Of a stretch of 64,000 bases of DNA, positions 48,140 to 59,639 are shown one piece after another; position 1 is the first letter of the stretch; each line of letters begins with the position of its first letter. Origin of the DNA: Meghimatium bilineatum (Eukaryota > Mollusca > Gastropoda > Stylommatophora > Philomycidae); NCBI GenBank assembly GCA_034231615.1, contig CM067315.1, forward strand, positions 16,967,513 to 17,031,512, written 5' to 3'. The notes below the pieces were generated by a model that saw nothing but the letters and a program-made list of their open reading frames with translations, was not told the origin of the DNA and did no database searches. Both the position numbers and the translations under genes were made by a program.

Positions 48140-48640
48140 GTTTGTAGGTATTTTTGGATCTATGGGTGACGATTCTTCTATAACAATTCAGTCTATGTGT
48201 AATTATTCTTTGAATCTAGATGATTTATAAAGTTTTGAGGCGTTTACTAATAAGGTAAAAAAGATGGATACTATTGTTTTAAAATTAATGAAGCTAAAAC
48301 ATATGTTGGAATTGAACTACCACCAGGTTTGATTAACTATAGAATAGATTCTGGTATAAAAAATAAACCTATAACATTTGTATTCTATGAAACTTATAAA
48401 TGGATTCCACTACCTATAAAGTATGGTTAGTATGTAGATATTAAATTATCTAGCATTAAATTTTCAAGAAGTGAAGATCAGATTAAAATAATTAACTCCT
48501 GCAATATAATAGGAAGTTTAATTTCTCTACTAGATAGTACTGCAGCTCTATTGTATGGAAATGATGTAAAATATTGTATTGCTTTACAAAAACAAATTGA
48601 AGCTCGTCTTGAATTCCTTGCTGAATTGATGAACAGATAA
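48140..48640 (+). pseudogene. Polinton ORF of unknown function, broken
   Basis: Blocks such as FKINEAKTYVGIELPPGLIN near 48275-48340 and AALLYGNDVKYCIALQKQIE near 48545-48600 are protein-like and lie between the protease and the capsid-like remnant in the same orientation. I do not recognise them. Stops interrupt both. Confidence 0.45.
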
Positions 48641-48799
48641 AGTTTATTAGGGACTCTCCTGCTAATTCATTTATGGAATTATTAATGGAAAATCTAGTGA
48701 GGAAAAGGAAATATTACCAGGATTATTAATTTCAACCTCCAGGTGTTCTAAATGTGATTTTCAAATCATCCTAATAAAAGAAGATGAAAATGAAAGTCT

Positions 48800-50140
48800 A
48801 ACAAAATATAGTTAAGATTTGTTACGCCTGGAATAAAAATAACCACAGTCCTGTTTCTGGCACAACAAATCTTAATAGTGGTGGAGGAGAAATAAGAATA
48901 GTCATAGAAACAAAGATTTATTTACACATCCTAGTGAAAGTTATATAATTATTGATGGCCCTCCATATGTTGACAGTTGTAGTTGCTATATGTAATAATG
49001 TATTAATGCACATTAAAAATATTAGATATCAACTATCAAGAAATAGAAAATGTTAATTATCCCAGACAGGCCACAACAATGTTGGGAATATTAAAGATTT
49101 TATGAAACGCAAGGATAAAATATGATGTGGTTTAGAGATACTAGCATTGGTAAAAAAGATCTAAAAACAAATGATGGATTTGAAACGAGACATCAGTTAC
49201 TAATAGAAGAACCAGTTCCAAAATGATCTTTCAGTTTCAAAATTCCATTAAAACATATTTTTAGTTTTGCAGATTATAATAAAATAGTATATGGGTAATA
49301 TAATAGTATACCAACAAACTTTAAACAATCAGATAATGATGCTTTATTTAAAACTAAAACTACATCAAAAGGGAAAATTATTTTAGATAAATTATCATGG
49401 TTTATGCCACATGTTGATCTAGCTTCAAAACAAAAAGTAAACTTTATGAAATAATACAAAGTAAGGCAATATTTAATGTTGGATATATAGACAATGTGAT
49501 TCTATTGTTGTTCCATAATCTACTAATTTCTCATGGAGAAAAGTTAAAAATTCTTAAGAATGTCCAAGATGGATTATAAATTCTTGAGACCAATAGGAAT
49601 TGAACCAGTCCGTTCTGACGGCACCAAATTGCCTGACAACTGGTGCCGGCAGAACGGACTGGTTCAATTCCCGCTGGTCTCAAGAATTCTTAATTTATCC
49701 TCTCGCTTCCTACTTGAATTTACTTGTATAAGATGGATTATAATAGCTTTTCAAAGAAATTGAGAATCAGAAGATCAAGATAAAAACACATCAGTGTTTT
49801 ATCATGTAGATTTAAGAAATATTTATGTAACATTAAATTCTAGAATATATCCTGAAGTAGATTATAATTTAAATTTTCCTAAATAACAATTTTCTAGAGC
49901 TTATGGAGATTTGTTAGATTTTAAATCTAAATTTTTTATAGAACTGATGAATTTTAAGTATGCCTACTATTGATTCTATTGGATATAAAAACATATTATA
50001 TATTTGTTTTTGGTGTTAGTAAACAAATTGAAAGATTAAAATATAGTACAATAGATATTCAAGTAAAAGCAGTATTTAATAACAATGTTCCTGCTGGAAT
50101 TAAAGCATATGCTGCTGTTGTTTCTGATAAAATTTCTATC
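48800..50140 (+). pseudogene. Polinton major-capsid-like protein remnant, split by SINE-1
   Basis: The plus strand, through many frameshifts, carries KLSWFMPHVDLASKQKVNF near 49390-49450. Beyond the SINE-1 insertion it has WIIIAFQRN near 49735, VFYHVDLRNIYVTLNSRIYP near 49798-49857, a DYNLNFPK block and an FGVSKQIERLKYSTIDIQVK block near 50010-50070. These blocks and their order resemble Polinton proteins I take to be the double-jelly-roll major capsid protein. Identification as capsid is from memory of the family and moderately uncertain. Confidence 0.6.
49580..49729 (+). mobile_element. SINE-1 copy 2 (palindromic), 150 bp, 14-bp TSD
   Basis: AAGATGGATTATAA at 49566-49579 and 49730-49743 are perfect flanking repeats. 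The insert begins with an inverted repeat of about 46-bp arms: left arm CTTGAGACCAATAGGAATTG at 49583 and right arm ending ATTCCCGCTGGTCTCAAG, with few mismatches and a loop near 49627-49640. A 40-bp non-palindromic tail follows (TCCTCTCGCTTCCTACTTG). GGTTCAATTCC on each strand resembles a pol III box B. It disrupts the Polinton capsid-like remnant. Confidence 0.88.
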
Positions 50141-50164
50141 TGATAGAAATAAAATGGCTGTTGT

Positions 50165-50970
50165 TGTTAATTCATTCATTTATTTTCCTTTAACGCTGAA
50201 GTTAGCGCATAGGGTGGAAGTCAGATCTCTCCAATTCTGTCTGTTCAAAGTTATTCTATGTTATGTTATGTTATGTTCCTCCAGGGCCATAGGCGGCGCA
50301 TAGGGCAGAAACCATAGCTTTCCATTTCTGTCTTAAAGTTATTCTATGCAGTTCTTGAATAGTGTGTACCGGTATATTGATAGTTTTACTTTCTCTAAGT
50401 ATTGTTCTTCTGAGTGTTTCTTTTGGTCTACCCCTGGCTCTTTTGCCTGTAGGTATCTATTCAAGAGGTTGGTGGTGTATTCTGTTGATGTCTGCAGGTA
50501 GGACATGCCCGATGTAGGACCATTGGCATTTCCTGATAACATCTGAGATGAAGTTTTGATTCGTCTCTTCTCTGATTTTACCATTCGATTTGAATTCATT
50601 CCAATGGGTGTTAGGTATCCTACGGACATTTGTTCTCGAAACTCAGTAGTTTCTTTTCTGAAGATAAAGAGCTTTCCCAGCTCTCACATCCATATGATAG
50701 CACCGGAATAATGCAGGAGTTAAATAAGTGTATTTTCGTGCATGTGCTGATTGACTTTGATTTCCAGATATTAGACAGTCAGTTAAAGGCATTTGAAGCT
50801 AATGCAATGCAAGTTGTAATTTCTGCCATGACATCACCGTCGAGTGTTAATTTGCTTCCTAGTCAGGAAAATTTGTGTACGTTTTCAAGTTGTTGTACAT
50901 TTAAACTAATTGCATTAGGTGAATTGGTGAAGTCCATAATTTTAGTTTGTCACAAAATAATTTGTTTGAA
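50165..50970 (-). pseudogene. LINE I 3' part
   Basis: The minus strand reads, with shifts, as the tail of an RTE-like LINE: KLTLDGDVMAEI near 50850, SYGCESWESSLSSEKKLL near 50690-50640, and a CP.CRHQQNTPPTS.IDTYRQKSQG region near 50500-50430. The 3' end includes GCCATAGGCGGCGCATAGGG near 50285, which recurs at 54985. Confidence 0.65.
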
Positions 50971-51369
50971 TGAAAGAGAATTGCAACTAGGCCTTACTGT
51001 ACGACAATCTCACAATGATGATAAAGAGAAATCACATGTGCTATCTTGAATATCCGATATTGTAATACACAGTGTCACAAAATAATTCATTTGAATGAAA
51101 AAGAATTGGAATGAACTGACTTCTGTTACACAAATCGGTCTGGACTTTACGATGTTAGTTGATTAATCCAACGATCGACGGATTGACCCAGACTTGATTA
51201 GAGAAACACTCTCCAACAACGGACATTATTATCGGAAGCTTGTTAATTAAGAACATATAAAATCACGCAATATTTCTCCATTAAAAATACATTTCCACAT
51301 TTAATCAACTTCATATTTTTTATTATTTCATCTTGTTCATCAGACTATTATTATCAAGATAATATTACT

Positions 51370-51795
51370 CTAACCCTGTGATACCAGTGCCAAACCTGGA
51401 CAATGACAGCACAAGATAAAAGAAAAATAGTGACAGCAGAAATGACATGTACGAAGAATACTAGAAGTGTCATTAAGAGATAGAATTAGAAACGATAACA
51501 TCAGACAGATAACCAAAACAATACCAGTATTGGAACACATCAAAATACAACAGATCAAGTGGTTTTCACACGCTTCCAGACTACCAACAAATAGCATGCC
51601 ATAAATGGCCATGACACATAGACATAACGGTTATAAAGCCAGATGTAGACCATGTAAAAGATGGATCACAGAAATCAAAGAAGACACAGGGACAAGCTTA
51701 CAAACAGCGCACAAGAAGGCTGAGAACTCCAGAGAACTCTTCCACCCCTGACACCGCAAGGAAAACAAGGGCCACAGCGTATAGATGGATGGATA
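51370..51795 (+). pseudogene. LINE E 3' end, second copy
   Basis: The plus strand matches the reverse complement of 24660-25040: YQCQTWTMTAQDKRKIV and a block corresponding to EMTCLRRILGVS with a frameshift. It ends with a GATGGATGGATAGATAGA tail at 51784-51802. It lies between the capsid-like and polymerase remnants of the Polinton. Confidence 0.8.
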
Positions 51796-51979
51796 GATAG
51801 ATCAGCAGCTAAACATTCTCTATATTTTAAATCATTTATTTATTTTTAAGATAAATAAACTGTCCTACCTATAATTTTAGCATTTTCATCTTTATAAGGA
51901 TTAATAATTCTATCACAAAATAAAAGTTCATTATTATTATTATTATCATATTTTTTTATCACCAGTCATTTTATTAATT

Positions 51980-53760
51980 TAAAAAATATGATTTATAATT
52001 AATATGCCATTATAATATCCATACTAAATTTTCATTTTCATAGTTTACCATTCTTTTATACAATTTAAAAAAAATACATTTTAACTGTTCTTTCATTTCT
52101 AACTTCCATCTTTTTTTAAATTAATTTTAATCTGTTTATATTTACTTACATCATATTTTTCATTTTCATCAGTAACTAACTTTATTTTTTTTATCCATTG
52201 TAATTTTTTCTTCTGCTTCATTATTAACTCTAAAACCTTTACATGTACCTATTATTTTACCTGTGTCCATTATAAAACTATAATCTTTTGGTCTAACAGA
52301 AACAAATTCTGTAATATGATCTGCGTTATGCTTACTAAATATTTTTTCTTTTAATTGTCATAAACCAGTACAAATCATTGATTTTACTTTTTTACAAGCT
52401 TCAGAATTGTCATCATGAAATATAACAGAATCAATATCACAATACATAACTCTTTCTCGTAAAGTATCTCCCAATAATTTTTTTTAGAGTAAAGCAATCC
52501 CCCAATATTTTTTTGTCCTTATAAGGACACGCAGACCAGACCCAGGTCAAATTACCAGTCCCTAACAGGATAACCCAGGCCATTGGGCCACAATATACGC
52601 CCCGATATAACTAAAGTAAACTATTCCACGGTTGAAAGAGGCGTGTCTGACTCTATACAGACAAATCCACCAACTAACAAACAAACAAAGTAAAGTATCT
52701 CAAAATTCATATAATCTTAATCTTGCATGAGTTGTAGTATTTAAAGCTATATAAATATTTACATTTGAGTTTGGTTTTAAATAACATTCTTTACTTTTAT
52801 ATTCAGTTAAAACTTTATCATAATCTAATTTAATAAAACTGACCTCTTTGTTTTTATCATCATAAACAATGATTGCTAATTGTTCCGTGGTATAAGTATA
52901 TTCTGTTTGAGAATAATCATCTTTCATTCCATAATATCCCCATAGAGAATTTAAACAGATTTTAGCAATAAATCTTAATCCAGCATTATATTTTAATTTA
53001 TCAATATTTAAATCATAAGCAAGATTATCTACTATATATTGTATTTTAGTTTCACATTCTTCATCATTCTTACAACCTAGTTTACAATATTTAGAATTAC
53101 ATTTACAGCCAGATGCTTCTAATTTATATTTTATAAATGTATCTACATATTTTTCAAACAAACTTGTCATCGTGCTTTCAAAATGTTATATTTCATATAT
53201 TTCTATTAACTTATAGCCTTTTTCTATTGCTTTAACTTCAATTGTAGTCCATGTTCCAACTATAGCTTCATTAGAATGTTTACATCTATTATTACTTCTA
53301 AAATCTTTACATTGTTGACATTTATTCATAGCATAAACTTTTGTCATATTTAGTCTTAAATTTACCCACTGGATGCAGATTATTATGTTGACAATCAAAA
53401 GTTTATTCTTTCCATACATGTTTTACATAAACCAAATAATAATTTATGAGCATCTTTTGTTTTTTGTTTATAATTCAAAACAGGATGTAATAATTTTCTA
53501 GGAGGTAATATTTTATATTTCACAATTCCAAAATATCTTTCTTCTGTAGGTATTTTTCTAACATATTCTGTTGGAGACATGTATAAGAGTTAATTCAGTA
53601 GGATACTTATCATATTTATATACAGTTAGATACAAAATCTACCAATCTGCCCTGTATTTGCCCATGATATAAATGAAAAGCTTCAGTTCTCCCACCACAA
53701 AATGCATCTCTCTTATTAATAGGTTTTATATATTCATCTAAAGGAGGATATTTATTTTTT
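51980..53760 (-). pseudogene. Polinton protein-primed DNA polymerase B, C-terminal half
   Basis: This family replicates Polintons and adintoviruses by protein-primed synthesis. Minus-strand blocks in order from high to low coordinate are DAFCGGRTEAFHLYHG near 53690; a degraded motif A (DFVSNCI, family DxxSLYP) near 53625; YFGIVKYKILPPRKLLHPVL near 53540-53480; CKTCMERI near 53415; motif B as CLNSLWGYYG near 52950-52920; ARLRLYEF near 52725-52702; and, after a SINE-2 insertion, motif C as VMYCDIDSVIFHDD (family DTDS) near 52455-52410. Stops and shifts are frequent. Confidence 0.85.
52471..52689 (+). mobile_element. SINE-2 copy, 219 bp, 12-bp TSD
   Basis: GTAAAGTATCTC at 52459-52470 and 52690-52701 are perfect flanking repeats; skipping the insert rejoins the polymerase blocks LYEF and RERVMYCD. 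The insert ends in AACAAACAAACAAA. Its inner 190 bp match 16672-16850 in reverse. No coding content. Confidence 0.92.
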
Positions 53761-53764
53761 GCAT

Positions 53765-54167
53765 TGTGGTTGGGAGGGAGCCAGAGATGTACTGTGCAGC
53801 ACTGGGGAGGAGGGAACTGACACCACTGTTATTTCCTATGGCTGAAATCCATCATAGAGACACAGTGACTCAGGATGTGAAATCCTTTTGACTTGAACAT
53901 TTGGTTGTATGCCTGGAGCAATAGAAGTTCGGCATAACCAGTAGTCAATTGGTGGCAGGGAATGAGCACAGTGAACCATATCTTGGCTATAGTGACTAGG
54001 AGCAGTGCATAGGTTGAAACCCACCTTCCTAGAGGTGTGATAGTTATTCTCTGGCTCTGTCCTGGGGTGGGTCGAAAATCCAGACTTCCCAGCAATATAA
54101 TGCTATTAATGGCATTAGGTCAAAGGGCATGAGCCCTTGGACCGCTGGATCAGCAACCAACCAACCA
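53765..54167 (-). repeat. R4 repeat, copy 1 (about 400 bp)
   Basis: The block from TGTGGTTGGGAGG to CAACCAACCAACCA is the reverse complement of 60789-61193 at roughly 85 percent by eye. It inserts into polymerase B coding sequence. One end is a TTGG microrepeat. There is no TSD I can confirm and the class is unknown. The open frames inside are not conserved protein-like sequence. Confidence 0.8.
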
Positions 54168-54169
54168 TA

Positions 54170-54425
54170 TCATGGCAACATTTTAAATCTTTTTTATTCT
54201 TAGTATTCATTTCATTATAACCATAATATTGTAATACAGGGTATTTACCAATATTTTTTTATTTATTTTTATTTAAATAATGTGGAAAATGATCCTTATT
54301 TCGTTTAAAACCAAATGAATCTGGAAAGGCCTTTAGAGTCATCAATGTAAAATTAAACGAATCAATAAATCTTATTCATGTAGTTTTGCATCTTTTGGTA
54401 TTTCATAATTTAGACATATTGAACG
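54170..54425 (-). pseudogene. Polinton polymerase B, segment between exonuclease and palm
   Basis: The minus strand reads IRFIDSFNFTLMTLKAFPD near 54375-54320, then KRNKDHFPHYLNKN and a YPVLQYYGYNEM block near 54245-54200. These follow ExoI-ExoII blocks in the family. R4 (53765-54167) separates it from the palm half. Confidence 0.78.
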
Positions 54426-54760
54426 CATTGATATGCACTTGTTGAAAGTGTGTTGCACTGGATCTGTTGTTGCTGGGTGCTGATTTCCTGGTGGGAGAAA
54501 TCCATTTTGTTTACATTCAGTATGGTTTTATGTTCTTAACTGTTTTTGTTGTCTTGATAAAGGTCCCAATTGGACAGACACAATTGTATTCTTTGTTTTC
54601 TTGTTATTTTCTATATTTTATTATTTTATATTGATAGTTTTCTAGTAACCTAGTTACTTTATTTGCATTTACCTCTATTTGTTTGGATACTGCTGCAATT
54701 CCTTTTTGTCGGACATCCACCGATATTTGGGTTATTTTTATTCCTATACCTTTTATCTTT
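54426..54760. other. Unidentified insertion in polymerase B
   Basis: Polymerase-like reading stops near 54760 (minus strand, IPSGLKVNYTKIKGIGIKI just above) and resumes near 54380. The interval contains CTTGATAAAGGTCCCAATTG, a phrase of the kind seen in Penelope-type 3' regions, but the identity is not established. Confidence 0.4.
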
Positions 54761-54979
54761 GTATAATTTACCTTTAAACCTGAAGGAATCTTTTTTATTT
54801 CAATTTTATTCTTTACTAATCAACCTAAAATAGGATTCATATCATACCCTTTTCCAAATGCGAAAATATACCTTTAAATTTATCTGAAATAAAAAACTAC
54901 ACAATTTATCAATTACTTTTCTTTTGTCTCTCACAATGCCAATTAAATTAAAGTAATCACTTATATTATCTATACTGTT

Positions 54980-55130
54980 ATGCTATTCCAGGGCCATAGG
55001 CGACGCATAGGGAAGAAACCATAGTGTTCCATTTCTGTCTTTGTGTTGCCAGGTCTTTCAATTCTTGCGTGTTGTTTAGGTTCATTGACATGCCTTCTCT
55101 ATTAATGGTTCTTTGTAGAGTTATTATCTA
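54980..55130 (-). repeat. LINE I 3' terminal fragment
   Basis: CCAGGGCCATAGGCGACGCA and the following 45 bp match 50279-50340 of LINE I. Confidence 0.7.
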
Positions 55131-55470
55131 TATTAAGTTCATTTGATTCTACATCTATTATATCTTTAAATTTACATTCATATATACAAAAAGAATCTGG
55201 CTGTATTCTATACAAAATATTACCATCAAAAGCTATGCAATAATTCATTTCATGTATACCAGTTTCTTGATTAGCCTCATTATCGAAATACATATAATTC
55301 TTCGGGTTCTTAGCAGATTTAATTGGTTTTTGTTTTAACCCTCTGTCAGCGTATTTTTTCCCGGAAGTTTGGTTAAAAAAAGTATTGGTAGGCATGTAAT
55401 AGGCATGTAATGCCAGGCACGCAATCGCTATCATCATCAGATTCCCCTTCAATTTCATTACTGTCCTTCA
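55131..55470 (-). pseudogene. Polinton polymerase B exonuclease I segment
   Basis: The minus strand encodes KNPKNYMYFDNEANQETGIH near 55310-55250 followed by EMNYCIAFDGN. This matches the ExoI block of Polinton polymerases, where FDNE stands for FDFE. A less certain N-terminal part (to 55460) could belong to the same protein or to flanking sequence. Other polymerase parts lie collinearly above (58780-59560) and below. Confidence 0.7.
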
Positions 55471-56149
55471 AATTTATGTTGCTAATTGAAGCCATCCACA
55501 TCTTAAATTTCTGAAAATATGGTTCAGAAATAAAAAGTATGCAATACGTAAAACAACCTAAATAATAGTTCAGAAATACAAATTATGCATTACGTACAAC
55601 TGAAAAGTAAAAGTTACGCAAATTACTTCATTCATAACCCAACAAAATAAGTATAAAATGAATAAAATACATATATAGCAATTCTGTTCTTACCTCAAAG
55701 CAAAATTCTGAATATTATCAGTATTTTAAATACATATATTCATCCTCAGTTATTTATTACAGCAGTGAATACAACACACAAACAACGCAAACCAAATATC
55801 TTATTGCTAATGAACAAAGCACTCTTTTGTTAGCGAGGAAACTGAAAAACTATATCAATTTAACAGCAGGTCTAGTGGGTAAATCGGGTGAACAGGTAAA
55901 TCGCAGGATAGCAATGCAAAGGAACATAAATAATTGTGAGCACATGCAAATCTTGCACACCTGAAACTGGATGGAATTTTAGTTTTTAAGGAGATATCAA
56001 TAAACCAGAGGTGGGCGTGTTCACTGTTCACGCCCACTGTCAATTCAATTGCAATTAGAAAATTCAAGGGAAATAAGAGAAACCCTTCAATTGTCCCCTG
56101 GTGAAATCAGGGGAGGCAAGCCAGAAACTTGGCAGGTAGACATCATCTA

Positions 56150-56455
56150 GTACCATTTCTGCAACAAAGGTTGGCTGCAACAGATCTCAACATCCCATGC
56201 CTCTTGTTTTTGTGATGCACTCTGCTAGACTGTACCCTGTCCATCTTGTGATGTTATTCTCCCACACGTATCGCGTATCTCTGTCTACCTCATGCTCGTT
56301 TCCCTTTGACTTTACCTTCAAGTAAGGTCTTCAATAAGGTGTCATTTCTTTAATGTGTCCAAAATATTTTATTTGTCTAATCTTGATTTCTCTTAGTAAT
56401 TCTTTCTTCATATTAAGTGTTTTTAGAACCTCTTAACTTTTTGTTTAGTTCCTTC
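56150..56455 (-). pseudogene. LINE B 3' fragment inside the Polinton
   Basis: The minus strand matches 27160-27460 in order: CAACAAAGGTTGGCTGCAAC near 56161 and the GTCTTCAATAAGGTGTCAT block near 56325. It has small indels. No TSD found. Confidence 0.75.
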
Positions 56456-56769
56456 TCTTTTGGCCACGAATACAGTGTATAGTATAATAACGTTAAATGC
56501 ACACACAGTTTCGCAATAGCATTTCACTCAACCAACAAAATATATTTCACTTTCAAACTGAACACAATGATTGCAGAATATTTTGCTTTATGATTTTTAT
56601 TTAAAACAAAATTAAATTCCGTATATTGTCATTTCTTGCATCCAATATCTTAAAGATGAGTATAACTCAATCTTTATTTATTATGTAACAACGATCTGGA
56701 TACACAATACTGGAGATCGAGATACATGATCATATATGATTATATATAGTAAATATATAATATAATATA

Positions 56770-56960
56770 TAATATTCAGCCCATCCTTCTTTATGGAAGA
56801 GAAACATGGACAGTAAACAAAATTAAGTGTGCGGGATAAAATGGAGTCATCTGATATGTGGTTTTTAAGAAGAATGATGAACATTTTTCCAGGCATGGAC
56901 AGCCAAGAAAAGTAATGTACAAGTTTTCAGTCATGCAGGAAGAGTAGAAAAGGACAACTT
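56770..56960 (+). pseudogene. Short LINE RT-tail fragment
   Basis: The plus strand reads IQPILLYGRETWTVNKIK and, after a shift, a WFLRRMM-type block, the usual post-palm motif of RTE-like LINEs. Only about 190 bp is recognisable. Confidence 0.5.
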
Positions 56961-57219
56961 ATAGCAAAAATTAAAATCAGAAAATCAAGATTTTTAGGGT
57001 TGAAAAACAATTGTTTTGGAAAAACAGTTTTGATGAAAAAACGGAACTAGAACATTTAGTAACCACTAATTAGCTAATGTGTGATGTCATTCAGTGAGTT
57101 GTGTAAATGTCCTCCTGTAGGATGTGTAGATGTCATTGTGTGGGATGTGTATGTGTCATACTGTAAATGCATATAATATGCCATGTGATCTGTGTATAAT
57201 ATGATTCAAACCTAATTCC

Positions 57220-57845
57220 ACTATAACTAATTTGACTTGGACTTCTTGGGACCAGAAGCTGGAGAGGCCTGCATATCAGGAGATACTTGAAGAAGATGTG
57301 TCTCCATTATAAACTTCATTTGTTTTGTTTCATTCCTTATAGCCCATGCTCTTTGCTCTATTTTACCTATTGTAGAGTGCATTAGCTCTCCGCCCTGCTC
57401 TCCATGAAATCCTAGACCAAATCTGTATCTGTCTAGCCATGGCACACAATGAAATTCTAAAATGTGCTGTTTGGGTATAACTTTTTGAGGAAAGAATCTT
57501 CTGTACAGTGTCATGTATGTCTTAATGCATGCTTGTATATCTGAGATAGACTGTTAGTATAGGCAATTTGGCTCGAGCTAGAGATTTACTATCCTTGTTG
57601 ATTTTGAGTTTATGATTTCGCATTACACACTTGACACACAATGTGGTTGAATGTTTTGTTTCACTATCGTCCATGATATGTATCCCATAAGTACTAGCCA
57701 GGTCACTTTGATATAAGCTACAGGACCGTGGTTTCTTCTGCATCCTTTTATCTTTCTTAGATAATGTTCCTCCTACACAAATTCTGCACAAATCATTCAA
57801 AAATCGCATGTGTAGTGAACTGCAGTGATCCATCCTGTTTTGAAA
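57220..57845 (-). pseudogene. Zinc-finger N-terminus joined to EQGGE-type C-terminus, middle missing
   Basis: The first part starts at ATG near 57833 just after a good acceptor (TTTCAAAACAG) and has CRICVGGTLSKKDKR, KKPRSCSLYQSDLASTYGIH and TTLCVKCVMRNHKLKINKD, a Cys-rich domain. It stops near 57525. In another frame the second part (57514-57227) has RRFFPQKVIPKQHILEFH, FGLGFHGEQGGELMHSTIGK and METHLLQVSPDMQASP. I know this C-terminal block from invertebrate repeat-encoded proteins (HILE...GEQGGE), where several hundred residues normally lie before it. The copy therefore looks like an internal deletion derivative. Function unknown. Confidence 0.6.
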
Positions 57846-57930
57846 TAAATTTAAAAATATTATTAACACATTTTCACAAAAGAAACGTATAACATATACT
57901 TATTACAATAGTAAATTACTTTTCTGTGTA

Positions 57931-58027
57931 TGTGTAGCATGCAACGAACTTATTCGAACGGTTATGGGGATCCAACCACGATTGATAACTATCACACAGA
58001 ACAAGTTCGTAGCGTTAATGCTACACA
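57931..58027. repeat. 97-bp imperfect inverted repeat
   Basis: TGTGTAGCATGCAACGAACT at 57931 is matched by the inverse of AGTTCGTAGCGTTAATGCTACACA ending at 58027, with a 4-base gap in one arm. It may be a small MITE or hairpin. It lies between the coding remnant at 57220-57845 and its possible 5' exon. Confidence 0.6.
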
Positions 58028-58261
58028 AAGAATGAATCTTTTACATGATCTAATTGCGCAATGTAACTAATTTTGATCATATTTGCACACGTAAAATGAG
58101 ATCTAACTAGATATACATGCTAAACTAGTGTTTGATCGTGGCATAATAGGTTTATTTTGTACATTCTTATGGTAAACGATGATCTAACAAATTTGACACT
58201 GTATGTAAAGTAATGATATTAGGCCTACTAAATTAACATGAAGAATAACGAAATTGTCTTA

Positions 58262-58480
58262 CCTGTATAAATATTGAATGTGCACTGGTCAAAAACAATG
58301 ACAACCTAATAGGACTTGTACAAAAATATGACGATGGAAAATGTTGAGTTGTGCTTGCAAATGCACAAACTCTGGCTGCTGTATAAAATTCGCAAAATTG
58401 AGAAACGGTATCTTTGAACCAGAAGCGAAATCCAAGCCTCCACGCGAATTATTTCATTCAGCGCTGGGTAATAAATATGT
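58262..58480 (-). other. Possible non-coding first exon of the 57.2-kb gene
   Basis: On the minus strand TTTATACAG is followed by GTAAGAC (58268-58262), a strong donor. The acceptor at 57834 precedes the ATG. The pairing is inference. The upstream sequence is moderately GC-rich with CpGs (58340-58630), unlike its surroundings. Confidence 0.35.
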
Positions 58481-58779
58481 CAGGTCTGTTACACCCCTTC
58501 AGGACTACAATAGCTGAAATGCCTCGTGTGTGGCCGAACTAAAAGTCAACATTTTTAGAATGGAGTAACAGGTGCGCGCGGGATGCGTAAAATTATGCCA
58601 GTAGGTGCTGCACAAGGAAATCGCGGATACCCGGTCGCAGGGTTAATGGCTTCAAATAACATTTGTGTTCAATGCCTTTTTCATATTTATCAGCACAAAT
58701 ATTTCACTATATCACATTACAATCATGTGTTCCTTTTTTTCATAACTGTTTAAAAAGGTCTTTTTACATTTTCACAAGT

Positions 58780-59560
58780 CCATTATTTTGACCTAGACTT
58801 TATAACCTTGCCTCCATTAAGTTGTTTACAAGTATGTTGATTTACATAACAAATTAAACAAGTTTTACAAAATTTTTCTTTGGCTAAAACATCTGTTATA
58901 CTTATAATTACATCGTAATGTGCATCACGATAATGTAAATAAATTTGTTCTTCATATTCTTCATTTCATTTATATAATATATTTTCAATATTATTAGAAG
59001 TAAAAATTATTACTCTTGTATCTAAATATTTTTCAAAAAATTTGACATCTAAATTATTACCTTCAGCTTTAATTTCAACCATAGCTTTTTCATGTAAAAA
59101 CATAGCATATTCTATTTCCTTTATTTAATATATTCTTTCCTATTATCTTCTAAATCCGTATCATCGCAAACAGTTGTTACAATAGCTCTAGCCAAACAAA
59201 TTGTATCATTGTTTTTATTTTACCTAATTGATCTTTTAGTTACATCTATTACTTTATTTCATAGTCTTGCACCAGCTGGATTTGGTATAATGGAAACTTC
59301 AAAAATAGTCTCATTATATCTAATTCTTCTGCACTATTTAATAACCTTGTTAATTGATTTAAAAAGAAGAATTGAATATTATCAGCTATTTTTATGCAGC
59401 ATATCCTGTAAGAATTATATCATGTAAAGGAACTATTCTTACTCTAAAATTAGGATATAAAGAAACACCTATATATATATCTATGTAAATGTATCATTAT
59501 GAAATCCAGATAAAGGAAGAGGTAATTCATTAAGCATGGATTTTTTTCCTTCCATTTTTA
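58780..59560 (-). pseudogene. Polinton polymerase B N-terminal region remnant
   Basis: The minus strand reads, with shifts, KFFEKYLDTRVIIFTSNNIE near 59040-58985, then QIYLHYRDAHYDVIISITDV near 58950-58890 and a Cys-rich block KFCKTCLICYVNQHTC near 58880-58830. HYDVI followed by paired cysteines is typical of the N-terminal part of Polinton polymerases. It is collinear with the ExoI block at 55.2 kb and the palm at 52-53.7 kb. Confidence 0.72.
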
Positions 59561-59639
59561 AAGAAATATTTTAAATATATTTTTAAAAATCATATTTTTT
59601 TAATGGTTATTTCTCTACTAAAAGAATGTAATATTTATA

